A stretch of 64,000 bases of DNA from Rhodanobacter denitrificans (GTDB lineage Bacteria; Pseudomonadota; Gammaproteobacteria; Xanthomonadales; Rhodanobacteraceae): assembly GCF_003335105.1 (NCBI RefSeq), contig NZ_QFWQ01000006.1, forward strand, positions 62,001 to 126,000, written 5' to 3'. A model generated the notes under the pieces. The model ran no database searches, was not told the DNA's origin, and was given only the letters and a program-made list of their open reading frames with translations. Both the position numbers and the translations under genes were made by a program. Below are positions 56,234 to 64,000 of the stretch, in pieces; position 1 is the first letter of the stretch, and each line of letters begins with the position of its first letter.

Positions 56234-57165
56234 CACGCCTGTTCCACCTGTGCCTGCTGCTTCTGCTATGCACATTGCCGATCAGCGCGATGGGCCAGGC
56301 CAGTCGCGCCGTATGGACCTGGGAAGCCGAGTCCAGCGCCATGGTCAAGGATCCGGCCGTCGCGCAGGAAGCCACGGCCTACTTGCAGTCGCAGCGCATC
56401 GACACGGTGTACCTCTATGCCGATGCATACCAGGGCCACAACCTGATCGTCGAGCAGCCGCAGTTGTATCGCGCCTTCATCGAGCGGCTGCATCGGCGGC
56501 ACATGAAGGTGTATGCGCTGCTGGGTTCGGCCTACCTGCATACCGAAAATTACGTGCTGCCCGCCTACCGCGAGCAGGCCGAGGACATGTTCCGACGGGT
56601 GGTCCGGTACAACGCCGCCGCGCCGGCGACGGCACGCTTCGACGGCGTCAATCTGGACATCGAACCGCACATCCTCGACGAATGGAACGACCACACCCGC
56701 GAGCGCCTGCTCGCTGGTTTCCTGGACATGGGCGACGCGCTGATGAAGATCAAGCGCGAGCATCACGCCACCCTGGCCGTGGGGCCTGCGATCCCGTTCT
56801 GGCTGGACGGCATCGAGCTGGAATGGAAGGGCGTCCGGCGCCCGGCGAGCGAGCACGTCATCGACCTGTTCGATTACGTCGCCCTGATGGACTACCGCCA
56901 CAAGGCCGAAGGCAGCGACAGCATCCTCTCGCTCGCCGCCAGCGAGATCGCCTACGCCGACCGTGTCGGCAAGAAGGTAGTGATCGGTCTTGAGGTATCG
57001 CCCAACGAACTGGAGAAGGTCACTTTCGACCAGGCGGGGCCGAAAGTGTTCGAGCAGGCATTGAGCGCCGTGGAGCGGGCATTGCGCGACGATCCGTCGT
57101 TCGCCGGCTTTGCCATCCATCATTACCGCACGTACCGCAACTGGATCGAGCGGCATCGGGACTGA
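56230..57165 (+). CDS. Secreted GH18-like TIM-barrel protein
   Basis: A 311-residue protein with a signal peptide (to about residue 22) and a TIM-barrel. The barrel has VWTWEAESSAMVKD at strand 1, FDGVNLDIEPHILDEWND at 137-154, where DGVNLDIE is the GH18 signature with the acid Glu145, FDYVALMDYRHKAEG and FAIHHYRTYRNW. The position parallels the hydrolase domain of PgaB in poly-GlcNAc systems, where a glycosidase trims the polymer. The exact GH family is not certain; no carbohydrate-binding module is present. ATGA overlap with the transferase gene; last gene of the operon. Confidence 0.75.
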   Translation: MTRLFHLCLLLLLCTLPISAMGQASRAVWTWEAESSAMVKDPAVAQEATAYLQSQRIDTVYLYADAYQGHNLIVEQPQLYRAFIERLHRRHMKVYALLGSAYLHTENYVLPAYREQAEDMFRRVVRYNAAAPATARFDGVNLDIEPHILDEWNDHTRERLLAGFLDMGDALMKIKREHHATLAVGPAIPFWLDGIELEWKGVRRPASEHVIDLFDYVALMDYRHKAEGSDSILSLAASEIAYADRVGKKVVIGLEVSPNELEKVTFDQAGPKVFEQALSAVERALRDDPSFAGFAIHHYRTYRNWIERHRD

Positions 57166-57243
57166 TGCGCGGTCAGCACCTGCTCCCCTCCGCGGGTGGC
57201 GCGGAGTCGGGTTGGAGCGAGTCGCGCATTCCGCGAGCCGGCG

Positions 57244-58251
57244 TCAACGATTCACGTGCGCCATGCTCTCCGCCGCATAGCGCTCGCCGGCGGCAGCGTC
57301 CGGCGGGAACACCGCGTCGATGGCCGCGAGCTCGGCGGCGCTCAGCCGCACGTCCAGCGCGCCGAGGTTCTCGTCCAGTCGGCTGCGCTGCCGGGTGCCG
57401 GGGATCGCCAGCACGTCCTCGCCCTGCGCCAGCACCCAGGCCAGCGCCAGCTGCGCTGGTGAGCAGCCCTTGTCGGCGGCGAGCGCCTTCACCTGGTCCA
57501 CCAGCGCCAGGTTGCGCGCGAAGTTCTCGCCCTGGAAGCGCGGGCTGCTGCGACGGTAGTCGTCGGCCTCGAAGTCGTCGGGCGAGCGGATTGCGCCGGT
57601 GAGGAAACCGCGGCCCAGCGGCGAGTAGGCGACCAGGCTGACGCCCAGCCGGCGGCAGGCGGCGAGCATGCCGTTGTCCTCGGGATCGCGCGTCCACAGC
57701 GAGAACTCACTCTGCAGCGCGGCGATGGGATGCACCTTGCTGGCCCGTTCCAGCGTGGCGGCCGAGGCTTCGGACAGGCCGAGGTAGCGCACCTTGCCGG
57801 CCTGCACCAGTTCCGCCATCGCGCCCACGGTTTCCTCGATCGGCACGCCCGGGTCTACGCGGTGCTGGTAGTACAGGTCGATGGTCTCGATGCCGAGCCG
57901 CTTCAGGCTGCCCTCGCAGGCGGCATGCACGTACTCGGGGCGGCCGTTGACGCCGCGCGCGGTCGGGTTGGCCGGGTCGCGCATGATGCCGAACTTGGTG
58001 GCGACGAAGGCCAGCTCGCGGCGGCCCTTGATCGCCTTGCCCACCAGTTGCTCGTTGGTGTGGGGGCCGTACATGTCGGCGGTGTCGAGCAGGGTCACGC
58101 CGCGGTCCAGCGCGTGGTGGATGGTGGCGATGGATTCGGCGTCGTCGTGCCGGCCGTAGAAATCGCTCATGCCCATGCAGCCGAGGCCGAGGGCGGAGAC
58201 CTGGGGACCCTGCTTTCCGTCAGGATGTTTGCCGAGCGTGCGGGTTTGCAT
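57244..58251 (-). CDS. Aldo/keto reductase
   Basis: A 335-residue NADPH-dependent oxidoreductase of the AKR superfamily, branch AKR13/YajO-like. Motifs are [13 protein letters not shown] near residue 25, the catalytic Asp/Tyr in [20 protein letters not shown], the Lys in FVATKFG, the His in [22 protein letters not shown] and the coenzyme segment [18 protein letters not shown]. The ATG at 58251 has GGAG eight bases upstream; the longer frame is rejected. It diverges from a LysR regulator gene, a layout that usually means that regulator controls it. Substrate unknown. Confidence 0.92.
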   Translation of the reverse strand: MQTRTLGKHPDGKQGPQVSALGLGCMGMSDFYGRHDDAESIATIHHALDRGVTLLDTADMYGPHTNEQLVGKAIKGRRELAFVATKFGIMRDPANPTARGVNGRPEYVHAACEGSLKRLGIETIDLYYQHRVDPGVPIEETVGAMAELVQAGKVRYLGLSEASAATLERASKVHPIAALQSEFSLWTRDPEDNGMLAACRRLGVSLVAYSPLGRGFLTGAIRSPDDFEADDYRRSSPRFQGENFARNLALVDQVKALAADKGCSPAQLALAWVLAQGEDVLAIPGTRQRSRLDENLGALDVRLSAAELAAIDAVFPPDAAAGERYAAESMAHVNR

Positions 58252-58359
58252 GGGGTGTGCTCCGGGGTGGCGGGGGAAGGTGGCGCCATGCTGCGCCCTG
58301 GCCGTTGCGGGATAAATACCCAATAATCGCCATCACCATTCCATCAGACACAACAATCC

Positions 58360-59262
58360 ATGGATCGCCTGGACACCATGCGGCTGTACGCGCGGATCGT
58401 CGAGCTGGGCAGCTTCACCGCCGCCGCCAACGACCTCGGCCTGCCCCGCGCCACCGTGACGAACGCGATCAAGGCGCTGGAGGCGCGGCTGGGCACACAG
58501 CTGCTGCAGCGGACCACGCGCAGCCAGCGCATCACCCGCGACGGCCAGACCTGGTATGCGCATTGCGTGCGCCTGCTGGCCGACCTCGACGAGGTGGAGG
58601 CCGATTTCCGCGAGGCTGCGCTGAAGCCGCAGGGCCGCCTGCGTATCGACCTGCCGGCCACGCTGGCGCGGCAACTGGTGATCCCCGTGCTGCCCGAGTT
58701 CTGCGCGCGCTTCCCGCAGATCGAGCTGGACATCGGCACCAGCGACCGCTTCGTGGACCTGCTGCGCGAAGGCGTGGACTGCGTGCTGCGCGTGGGCGAG
58801 CTGCCGGACTCGGGCCTGGTGGGGCGGCGCGTGGCCACGCTGGCGCAGGTCACCGTGGCCAGCGCGGCCTACCTGCGTCGCCACGGCCAGCCCGCCACGC
58901 TGGCCGACCTGCAGCAGGGCCATCAGGCGGTGAACTGGGCCTCGCCCACCACGCGCCGGCCCGAGCCCGCGCTGGAGTTCGTGGTGAACCGCCGTCGCCG
59001 CGCCGTAAGCCTGCCGGCCCGCGTCACCGTCAGCGGCGTGGACGCCTACCTCGCCTGCTGCGAGGCGGGGCTGGGCATCGCGCAGTTCCCCCGTTACCGC
59101 ATCGCCGACGCGCTGGCCAAGGGCACCTTGCGCCAGATCCTGCCCGCGCTGCCGCCGCCCTCGCTGCCGGTGCACGTGCTGTACGCATCGCAGCGGCAGA
59201 TGCCGGCGCGGCTGCGCGTGTTCGTGGACTGGCTGGTGGAGCTGATGGGGCGGCAGGGCTGA
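58360..59262 (+). CDS. LysR-family transcriptional regulator
   Basis: A 300-residue regulator. The winged helix-turn-helix covers residues 1-60: MRLYARIVELGSFTAAANDLGL, then PRATVTNAIKALEARLGTQLL and RTTRSQRITRDG. The effector domain follows (GRLRIDLPATLARQLVIPVLPEF, CVLRVGELPDSGLVGRR). It belongs to the CrgA/DsdC-like subgroup often linked to oxidoreductases. Probable target: the divergent aldo/keto reductase gene, through the 108-base intergenic region (58252-58359), which has an AT-rich patch near 58310-58330. Confidence 0.92.
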   Translation: MDRLDTMRLYARIVELGSFTAAANDLGLPRATVTNAIKALEARLGTQLLQRTTRSQRITRDGQTWYAHCVRLLADLDEVEADFREAALKPQGRLRIDLPATLARQLVIPVLPEFCARFPQIELDIGTSDRFVDLLREGVDCVLRVGELPDSGLVGRRVATLAQVTVASAAYLRRHGQPATLADLQQGHQAVNWASPTTRRPEPALEFVVNRRRRAVSLPARVTVSGVDAYLACCEAGLGIAQFPRYRIADALAKGTLRQILPALPPPSLPVHVLYASQRQMPARLRVFVDWLVELMGRQG

Positions 59263-59326
59263 CGGCGAAGGCCGCTTTCCCCCGGGCGCACCAGGGCGGG
59301 CGATCGGCAGGCGCCCGGCGCCGGCG

Positions 59327-59719
59327 TCAGTCGCCGGCCGGCAGCGACGGCACCTGGGTCGGCATGCCGTTGGAATCCAGCGCCACCATTACGAAGCGTC
59401 CGCTGGTGCACACGCGGCGGTCGCCGCTGAGCGGGTCCTCGGCGGTCATCTCCACCTCCACGTGCATGGAGCTGCGGCCCACCTCCACGATGCGCGCCAC
59501 CAGCTCGACCAGCTGGCCCTTGCGTACCGGAACACGGAAGCTGACCTCCTCCGAGCGCGCGGTGACCACGATGCGGCGGGCGTGGCGCGAGGCCACGATG
59601 AAGGCGGCCTTGTCCATCCACGCCAGCGCCTGGCCACCGAACAAGGTGCCGAGGTGGTTGGTGTGGTCGGGAAAGACCATTTCCAGCAGGGTGGCTTCGG
59701 GCAGGCTCATGCCGCGCAT
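59327..59719 (-). CDS. Acyl-CoA thioesterase (hot-dog fold, YciA/BACH type)
   Basis: A 130-residue single hot-dog domain enzyme that hydrolyses acyl-CoA. MVFPDHTNHLGTLFGGQALAWMD (catalytic Asn/Asp and helix, near residue 14) and SEEVSFRVPVRKGQLVEL are diagnostic. The Met three codons in, at 59710, is an equally plausible start because neither has a clear ribosome-binding site. It is convergent with the LysR gene and on the same strand as the GST gene, 22 bases after it, so they may be co-transcribed. Confidence 0.9.
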   Translation of the reverse strand: MRGMSLPEATLLEMVFPDHTNHLGTLFGGQALAWMDKAAFIVASRHARRIVVTARSEEVSFRVPVRKGQLVELVARIVEVGRSSMHVEVEMTAEDPLSGDRRVCTSGRFVMVALDSNGMPTQVPSLPAGD

Positions 59720-59741
59720 TCTAGCCGGTCTGCCGGCAGCC

Positions 59742-60494
59742 TCAGGACGCGCGCGGCGGCCCGGGGCGTGGCGCGCTGGTGCCGAGGGTCTCGCTGGTCA
59801 GCGGGGCGCCGGCGGTGATCAGGGCGCCACGCTGCTCGGCCAGCGGCAGGCGCAGCATGCAATCCTCGAAGCCGGCCAGTTTCCGGAATACCGGCAGCGC
59901 CTGCACCTTCGCCACCAGCTCCGCCGTCAGCGGCCAGCGTTCGGCGTCGATCGCGTAACGCACGAACGAGGCAGTACGGAAGAAGCTGGCGATGCTGATG
60001 TCGGCGATCGACAGCGCGCCGAACACGAAGCCGTCGTCCGGCAGCTGCGTTTCCAGGTAGTCGAGCGCGGCGGGGATCTCCACCTCGCGCGCGTGCTGCA
60101 CCACCGCCTCGTTGGGCGCCTCGCCGAAGATGTGGCGCTTGATCGCCAGCTGATTGAACAGCCGCCAGACCAGCCCGTCGGCCAGCCGGGTGTCGGCGTA
60201 CTCCTCCAGCCAGCGGGCGCGCGCGCGGTCGGCGATGTCGCGCGGATAGAGCGAGGGCGTGGGCTGCCGGTCCTCCAGGTACTGGCAGATAACCGAGGAG
60301 TCGTTGAGCTCCAGCCCGCCGTCGATCAGCACCGGGATGCGGCGCAGCGGGCTGAGCCGGGTGAATTCGTCGTTGCCTACGAACGGCGCGATCGGGTCGA
60401 TCTCGTATTCCAGCCCCTTCAGCTCCAGGCACACCAGCACCTTGCGCACGTAGGGCGAGATGTAGTTGCCGATGACTCTGAGGCGCTGCGGCAT
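59742..60494 (-). CDS. Glutathione S-transferase family protein
   Basis: A 250-residue cytosolic GST-like protein. The thioredoxin-fold N-terminus has NYISPYVRKVLVCLELKG (SPYVRK active-site region) and RIPVLIDGGLELNDSSVICQYLE, the glutathione gamma-Glu binding motif. A helical C-terminal domain contains FVFGALSIADISIASFF, the N-capping box. A Pro-rich tail of about 20 residues follows. Substrate not predictable. GGAG precedes the ATG at 60494. Confidence 0.9.
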   Translation of the reverse strand: MPQRLRVIGNYISPYVRKVLVCLELKGLEYEIDPIAPFVGNDEFTRLSPLRRIPVLIDGGLELNDSSVICQYLEDRQPTPSLYPRDIADRARARWLEEYADTRLADGLVWRLFNQLAIKRHIFGEAPNEAVVQHAREVEIPAALDYLETQLPDDGFVFGALSIADISIASFFRTASFVRYAIDAERWPLTAELVAKVQALPVFRKLAGFEDCMLRLPLAEQRGALITAGAPLTSETLGTSAPRPGPPRAS

Positions 60495-60609
60495 GACGCG
60501 ACTCCGGGAACACGGATGGCGCAGGGTGCGATGGCCGGCGCCTGCCCGTCAAGCGCAGGGCGGGGCCGTCCATGCGGTGATGCGCTGGCGGTGCGGGTGG
60601 CTCAATCGG

Positions 60610-60635
60610 GACCAATGGCAGGGGTGCCATTGGTC
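60610..60635. promoter_or_regulatory. Perfect 11-bp dyad between GST and dipeptidyl peptidase genes
   Basis: GACCAATGGCA-GGGG-TGCCATTGGTC, in the space between the divergent GST and S9 peptidase starts. The arms are perfect. Either an operator or a hairpin; no T-run follows on either strand. Confidence 0.5.
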
Positions 60636-60720
60636 ATGCCCGCGTTAGCATCGGGCATTCGGGTGAGTCCGCGCCAGGGCCGGCAACCGCACAGATCCGC
60701 TTTCTCAAGGGGAACGCAGC

Positions 60721-63057
60721 ATGAGTTTGAAAATCGGCAGTTCGCGCGTGCTCGGCGCGCTGGTCATGGGCGCCTTGTCGGCCGGTGTCGCGGCGCAGGG
60801 TCGCACGCTGGGCGCGGACGACTACGCGCGGGCGGAGCGCTTCATGAGCTACAACACCGCGCCGCTGGTCGATCACGCGGTGCAGAAGGTCGACTGGCTG
60901 GACGACGGCCATTTCTGGTACGTCGACCACGACGCCGGCGGTGACCACTTCGTGCGGATGGACGCGGCCAGCGGCAAGGTCGTGCCGCTGTTCGACCAGG
61001 CCAAGCTCGCCGCGGCGCTGGGCAAGGCCAGCGGCAAGCCGCTCGACGCGAAGAAGTTGCCGGTGACCGGCTACGAAGCGAAGCCGGACGGCCGCATCGA
61101 CGTTGCCGTGCGCGGCAAGCGCTACGTATGCGACCTCGCCGCGGCCGAGGCGAGCTGCGTCGATCGCGCCACGCTGGTGAAGACCGGCAAGGAGCCGGGC
61201 GCGCTGTCGCCGGACAAGCAGAGCGAGGCGTTCATCCGCGACTGGAACCTGTGGCTGCGCGACGTCGCCAGCGGCAAGGAGACCCAGCTCACCACCGACG
61301 GCGTCGAGAACTTCGGCTACGCCACCGACAACGCCGGCTGGAAGCACACCGACAACGCGATCGTGGAGTGGTCGCCGGATTCGAAGCAGATCGCCACCTT
61401 CCAGCAGGACCAGCGCAAGACCGGCGAGATGTACCTGGTCAGCACCAACGTCGGCCATCCGAAGCTGGAGAAGTGGAAGTACCCGCTGGTCGGCGACAAG
61501 GACGTGACGATGATCGAGCGCGTCATCATCGACGTCGCCGCAAAGAAGGTGCTGCGCCTGCAGATGCCGCCGGACCAGCATCGCTCCACCCTGTGCGACG
61601 ACGTCAGCTGCGGCCCCGACGGTGGCTGGGACGACGTGAAGTGGGCGGCGGACGGCAAGACGCTGGCCTTCGTCTCCACCTCGCGCGATCACAAGCACGA
61701 GTGGTTCCGCATCGCCGACGCGGGAACCGGCAAGGTGCGCACGGTGTTCGAGGAATCGGTGCCGACCTACTACGAGAGCGGCAACGGCGCGGTGAACTGG
61801 CGCTACCTGCCCGAGACGAACGAGGCGATCTGGTTCAGCGAGCGCAACAACTGGGGCAACCTGTATCTGTACGACCTCGGCACCGGCAAGCTCAAGCATG
61901 CGATCACCAAGGGCGACGGCAACGTCACCGAGGTGCTGAAGGTCGATCCGAAGACGCGCACCGTGTGGTTCCGCGGCGTCGGCCGCACGGCGGGCGTGAA
62001 CCCGTACTACCAGCAGTTCTTCAAGGTCGGCCTGGACGGCGGCAAGCCGGTGCTGCTGACGCCGGAAGCGGCCGACCATACGGTGACGCTGTCGCCGGAC
62101 GGCAACGCCTTCGTCGACGCGTACTCCACCCCGACCACGCCGCCGGTCACCGTGCTGCGCGATTCGCAGGATGGCCGCAAGCTGGCCAGCGTGGCCAGCG
62201 CCGACATCTCGCGCCTGAAGGCCGCCGGCTGGGCGCCGCCGATCCCGTTCACGGTAAAGGGCCGCGATGGCAAGACCGACCTGTACGGCATGATGTTCAA
62301 GCCGACGAACTTCGATGCGTCGAAGAAGTATCCGATCATCGACTACATCTACCCGGGCCCGCAGACCGGCTCGGTGCGCGGGCGCAGCTTCTCCTCCGCG
62401 CGCGCCGACCACCAGGCGATGGCGGAACTCGGCTTCATCGTGATCGCGCTCGACGGCATGGGCACGCCGTGGCGTTCCAAGGCGTTCCACGACGCCTACT
62501 TCGAGCATGTCGAGGACAACACCTTGCCCGACCAGGTGCTTGGCCTGAAGGAGCTCGGCAAGAAGTACCCATGGATCGACCTCGACCGCGTAGGCGTCTG
62601 GGGCCACTCCGGCGGCGGCAACGCCACCGCGGCCGCGATGTTCCACTACCCGGACTTCTTCAAGGTCGGCTGGGCCGAGAGCGGCAACCACGACAACCGC
62701 AACTACGAGGACGACTGGGCCGAGAAGTGGCAGGGCCTGCTGGTCACCGGCAAGGACGGCAAGACCAACTACGACGCCCAGGCCAACCAGAGCTTCGCGA
62801 AGAACCTCAAGGGCCGGCTGATGCTGGTGCACGGCACGATGGACGACAACGTGCCGCCCTACCAGACCCTCCTGGTGGCCGACGCGCTGATCAAGGCAAA
62901 CAAGGATTTCGACCTGTTGCTGATCCCGAACGTCCATCACGGCTACGCCGAAGCCACCCCGTACGCCACCCGCCGGCGCTGGGACTACTTCGTGCAGTAC
63001 CTGGCCGGCAACACGCCGCCGCACGAGTACCAGCTGAAGGCGTGGCCCTGGCGCTGA
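60721..63057 (+). CDS. Dipeptidyl peptidase IV-like S9 serine peptidase
   Basis: A secreted 778-residue peptidase. The signal peptide ends near residue 25 (GVAAQ). An eight-bladed propeller (residues 50-500) shows WSPDSKQIATFQQDQRKTGEMY, the DPP IV region. The alpha/beta hydrolase domain carries the nucleophile in WGHSGGGNATAAAM, the Asp in HGTMDDNVPPYQT and the His in NVHHGYAE. The nucleophile motif GHSGGG keeps GxSxG. The substrate double-Glu of DPP IV would lie in the propeller loop, and I did not find it clearly, so Xaa-Pro specificity is likely but not certain. AAGGGGAA precedes the ATG. These peptidases are abundant in protein-degrading xanthomonads. Confidence 0.9.
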   Translation: MSLKIGSSRVLGALVMGALSAGVAAQGRTLGADDYARAERFMSYNTAPLVDHAVQKVDWLDDGHFWYVDHDAGGDHFVRMDAASGKVVPLFDQAKLAAALGKASGKPLDAKKLPVTGYEAKPDGRIDVAVRGKRYVCDLAAAEASCVDRATLVKTGKEPGALSPDKQSEAFIRDWNLWLRDVASGKETQLTTDGVENFGYATDNAGWKHTDNAIVEWSPDSKQIATFQQDQRKTGEMYLVSTNVGHPKLEKWKYPLVGDKDVTMIERVIIDVAAKKVLRLQMPPDQHRSTLCDDVSCGPDGGWDDVKWAADGKTLAFVSTSRDHKHEWFRIADAGTGKVRTVFEESVPTYYESGNGAVNWRYLPETNEAIWFSERNNWGNLYLYDLGTGKLKHAITKGDGNVTEVLKVDPKTRTVWFRGVGRTAGVNPYYQQFFKVGLDGGKPVLLTPEAADHTVTLSPDGNAFVDAYSTPTTPPVTVLRDSQDGRKLASVASADISRLKAAGWAPPIPFTVKGRDGKTDLYGMMFKPTNFDASKKYPIIDYIYPGPQTGSVRGRSFSSARADHQAMAELGFIVIALDGMGTPWRSKAFHDAYFEHVEDNTLPDQVLGLKELGKKYPWIDLDRVGVWGHSGGGNATAAAMFHYPDFFKVGWAESGNHDNRNYEDDWAEKWQGLLVTGKDGKTNYDAQANQSFAKNLKGRLMLVHGTMDDNVPPYQTLLVADALIKANKDFDLLLIPNVHHGYAEATPYATRRRWDYFVQYLAGNTPPHEYQLKAWPWR

Positions 63058-63072
63058 GCGCTACGTCCGGTT

Positions 63073-63170
63073 CCTCCCCCTGCGCAGCAGGGGGGGGTCA
63101 GGAGAGGGTAACGCTCTCGACCTTGACTTGATGAAGAGCAACCCCTTCCCTGCGGACAGCGGAAGGGGCA
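63073..63170. repeat. Diverged copy of the paired G-rich palindromic repeat
   Basis: CCTCCCCCTGCGCAGCAGGGGG at one end and a CCCTTCCCTGCGGACAGCGG unit at the other, with GGGTAACGCT and GAAGAGCAACC between. The order and spacing match 8283-8405 read on the other strand. It lies between the peptidase and the BlaR1-like gene. Confidence 0.6.
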
Positions 63171-63206
63171 AGAAGATGCGTGGTCGCGGGGCGGCTGTGA
63201 TTCTGC

Positions 63207-64000
63207 TCAGCGCAGGGCCGTCGGCTTCGCGACACCCTTGGCGATCGCTTCATCGAGTAGCTTGCCGATCTGCCGATTGGCCTGGTTGGTGGCCTGTTCC
63301 TGGCGCTTGCCCAGTGCTTCCTGTTGTGCGCCGAGCGCTTCCTGCTGCTTGCCCAGTTCGGCCTGCTGGCGGCCCAGTGCCGACTGTTGCTGACTGAGCT
63401 TTTCCTGCTGCCGATCGAGTTCCTGCTCGCTGGTGTCGAGCTTGGCATGGTTCGCCTGCGTTTCCGCGGAGCGTTCATGCTGGCTGGATTGCGTGGCAAG
63501 CATGGCTTGCTGGCTGGCCAGCATCGCGCGCTGGCCGGCGAGCTGCCCTTGCCTGGCGCCCAGCGTGCCTTGCTGCGCGCCCAAGGCCCCCTGTTTGCCG
63601 CCGAGCGCGCCCTGCTCGCCGCCCAGTTCGCCTTGTTGCCTGGCCAGGGTGTCGACCGGCGCGTAGGCGGCCTTGGCGCGTTGCACGTAGGCGGGGTCGT
63701 CGATCAGGTAGGCCTTGTCGCCTCGGCGGAACCACATCGTGGGCCTGCCGTTCCGCTGCAGGCGCTTCGCGGCGGCGAGGTCGACGTCGCTGCCGTTGAC
63801 GATGGCCGCATCGCCGTCGAGCAGCGCGAAGCCTTCGCTGGCGTCGGTATGGATGGCGACGTTGGCGTGGTGGACGCGCAGGCCGCTGATGTCGTGCGGC
63901 GGCGCGGGTGGCGGCGGGGGAGGCGGAGGCGGAGGCGGAACCGGCGGCACGGCGGGGAGCGGTGCCGCTGGAGGGGCTGGCGGCGGCGGTGGTGGCGGCA
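63207..64000 (-). CDS. C-terminal part of a BlaR1/M56-like protein with heptad-repeat tail (runs off window)
   Basis: The visible 264 codons are the end of a longer protein whose start lies beyond base 64000. The order is: a Pro-rich linker (over 20 prolines), a small domain (SGLRVHHANVAIHTDASEGF, then RRGDKAYLIDDPAYVQRAKA), a seven-residue repeat tract (QQGELGG, EQGALGG, KQGALGA, QQGTLGA, RQGQLAG...) and Gln/Glu-rich coiled-coil segments. Xanthomonad M56 (BlaR1-like) membrane peptidases end in such a Pro linker, this small domain and the Q/G repeat; the metallopeptidase domain would be upstream. The internal GTG at 63950 is not taken as the start because the Pro-rich frame continues through the window edge. 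Confidence 0.6.
   Translation of the reverse strand, partial: PPPPPPPAPPAAPLPAVPPVPPPPPPPPPPPAPPHDISGLRVHHANVAIHTDASEGFALLDGDAAIVNGSDVDLAAAKRLQRNGRPTMWFRRGDKAYLIDDPAYVQRAKAAYAPVDTLARQQGELGGEQGALGGKQGALGAQQGTLGARQGQLAGQRAMLASQQAMLATQSSQHERSAETQANHAKLDTSEQELDRQQEKLSQQQSALGRQQAELGKQQEALGAQQEALGKRQEQATNQANRQIGKLLDEAIAKGVAKPTALR

Overview
The window is high-GC DNA from a gammaproteobacterium, most likely the Rhodanobacteraceae/Xanthomonadaceae (Rhodanobacter, Dyella or Luteibacter type). This rests on gene content: a fused leu-ilv biosynthetic operon, many TonB-dependent receptors, S9 dipeptidyl peptidase and M61 peptidases, a BlaR1-like protein with a Gln/Gly heptad tail, and G+C-rich palindromic intergenic repeats. 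It is an assignment from protein style, not from a marker gene.

Region 1 (1-4460, minus strand): the N-terminus of a CehA/McbA-type metallohydrolase, a TonB-dependent receptor and housekeeping ubiA. Region 2 (4571-21322, minus strand): two amino-acid operons. hom-thrB-thrC is preceded by a Thr/Ile-rich leader peptide. A ten-gene operon leuA-ilvE-leuC-leuD-leuB-ilvD-ilvC-ilvG-ilvM-ilvA is preceded by a Leu/Ile/Val-rich leader peptide and an intrinsic terminator. The two leaders share promoter architecture and appear to be translated from leaderless or nearly leaderless mRNA. Threonine from the first operon feeds IlvA at the end of the second.

Region 3 (21449-28237, plus strand): two c-type cytochromes, then a tight five-gene operon encoding an EboE-like TIM-barrel protein, a complete LuxS homologue, an EboD-like sugar-phosphate cyclase, a UbiG-family methyltransferase and an EboC-like UbiA prenyltransferase. 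This looks like a cyclitol or quinone-like prenyl-lipid pathway and is the strongest candidate for an undescribed system. Region 4 (28238-30402): a lower-GC islet with one PIN-like gene, bracketed by two inverted copies of a roughly 275-bp hairpin-rich repeat.

Region 5 (30403-42333): phosphate and lipid scavenging. It holds a CpdB lipoprotein, an LtaS-like sulfatase-fold enzyme, a PhoA-type lipoprotein phosphatase, a GlpQ-type phosphodiesterase, a TonB receptor, and an overlapping lysoplasmalogenase/alkylglycerol-monooxygenase-like pair that suggests ether-lipid breakdown. Region 6 (42502-49561): an APC permease, a diguanylate cyclase, an M61 peptidase, tRNA-Arg(CCG), a decayed gene, a lipoprotein and queF.

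Region 7 (49743-57165): a five-gene exopolysaccharide-type operon (HEAT-repeat membrane protein, GT2 synthase, TPR/beta-barrel protein, LtaS-like transferase, GH18-like protein) behind a perfect CRP/Clp-type site and a TATAAT box. Region 8 (57244-64000): aldo/keto reductase with a divergent LysR regulator, acyl-CoA thioesterase, GST, a dipeptidyl peptidase IV homologue and the C-terminal part of a BlaR1/M56-like protein running off the window.
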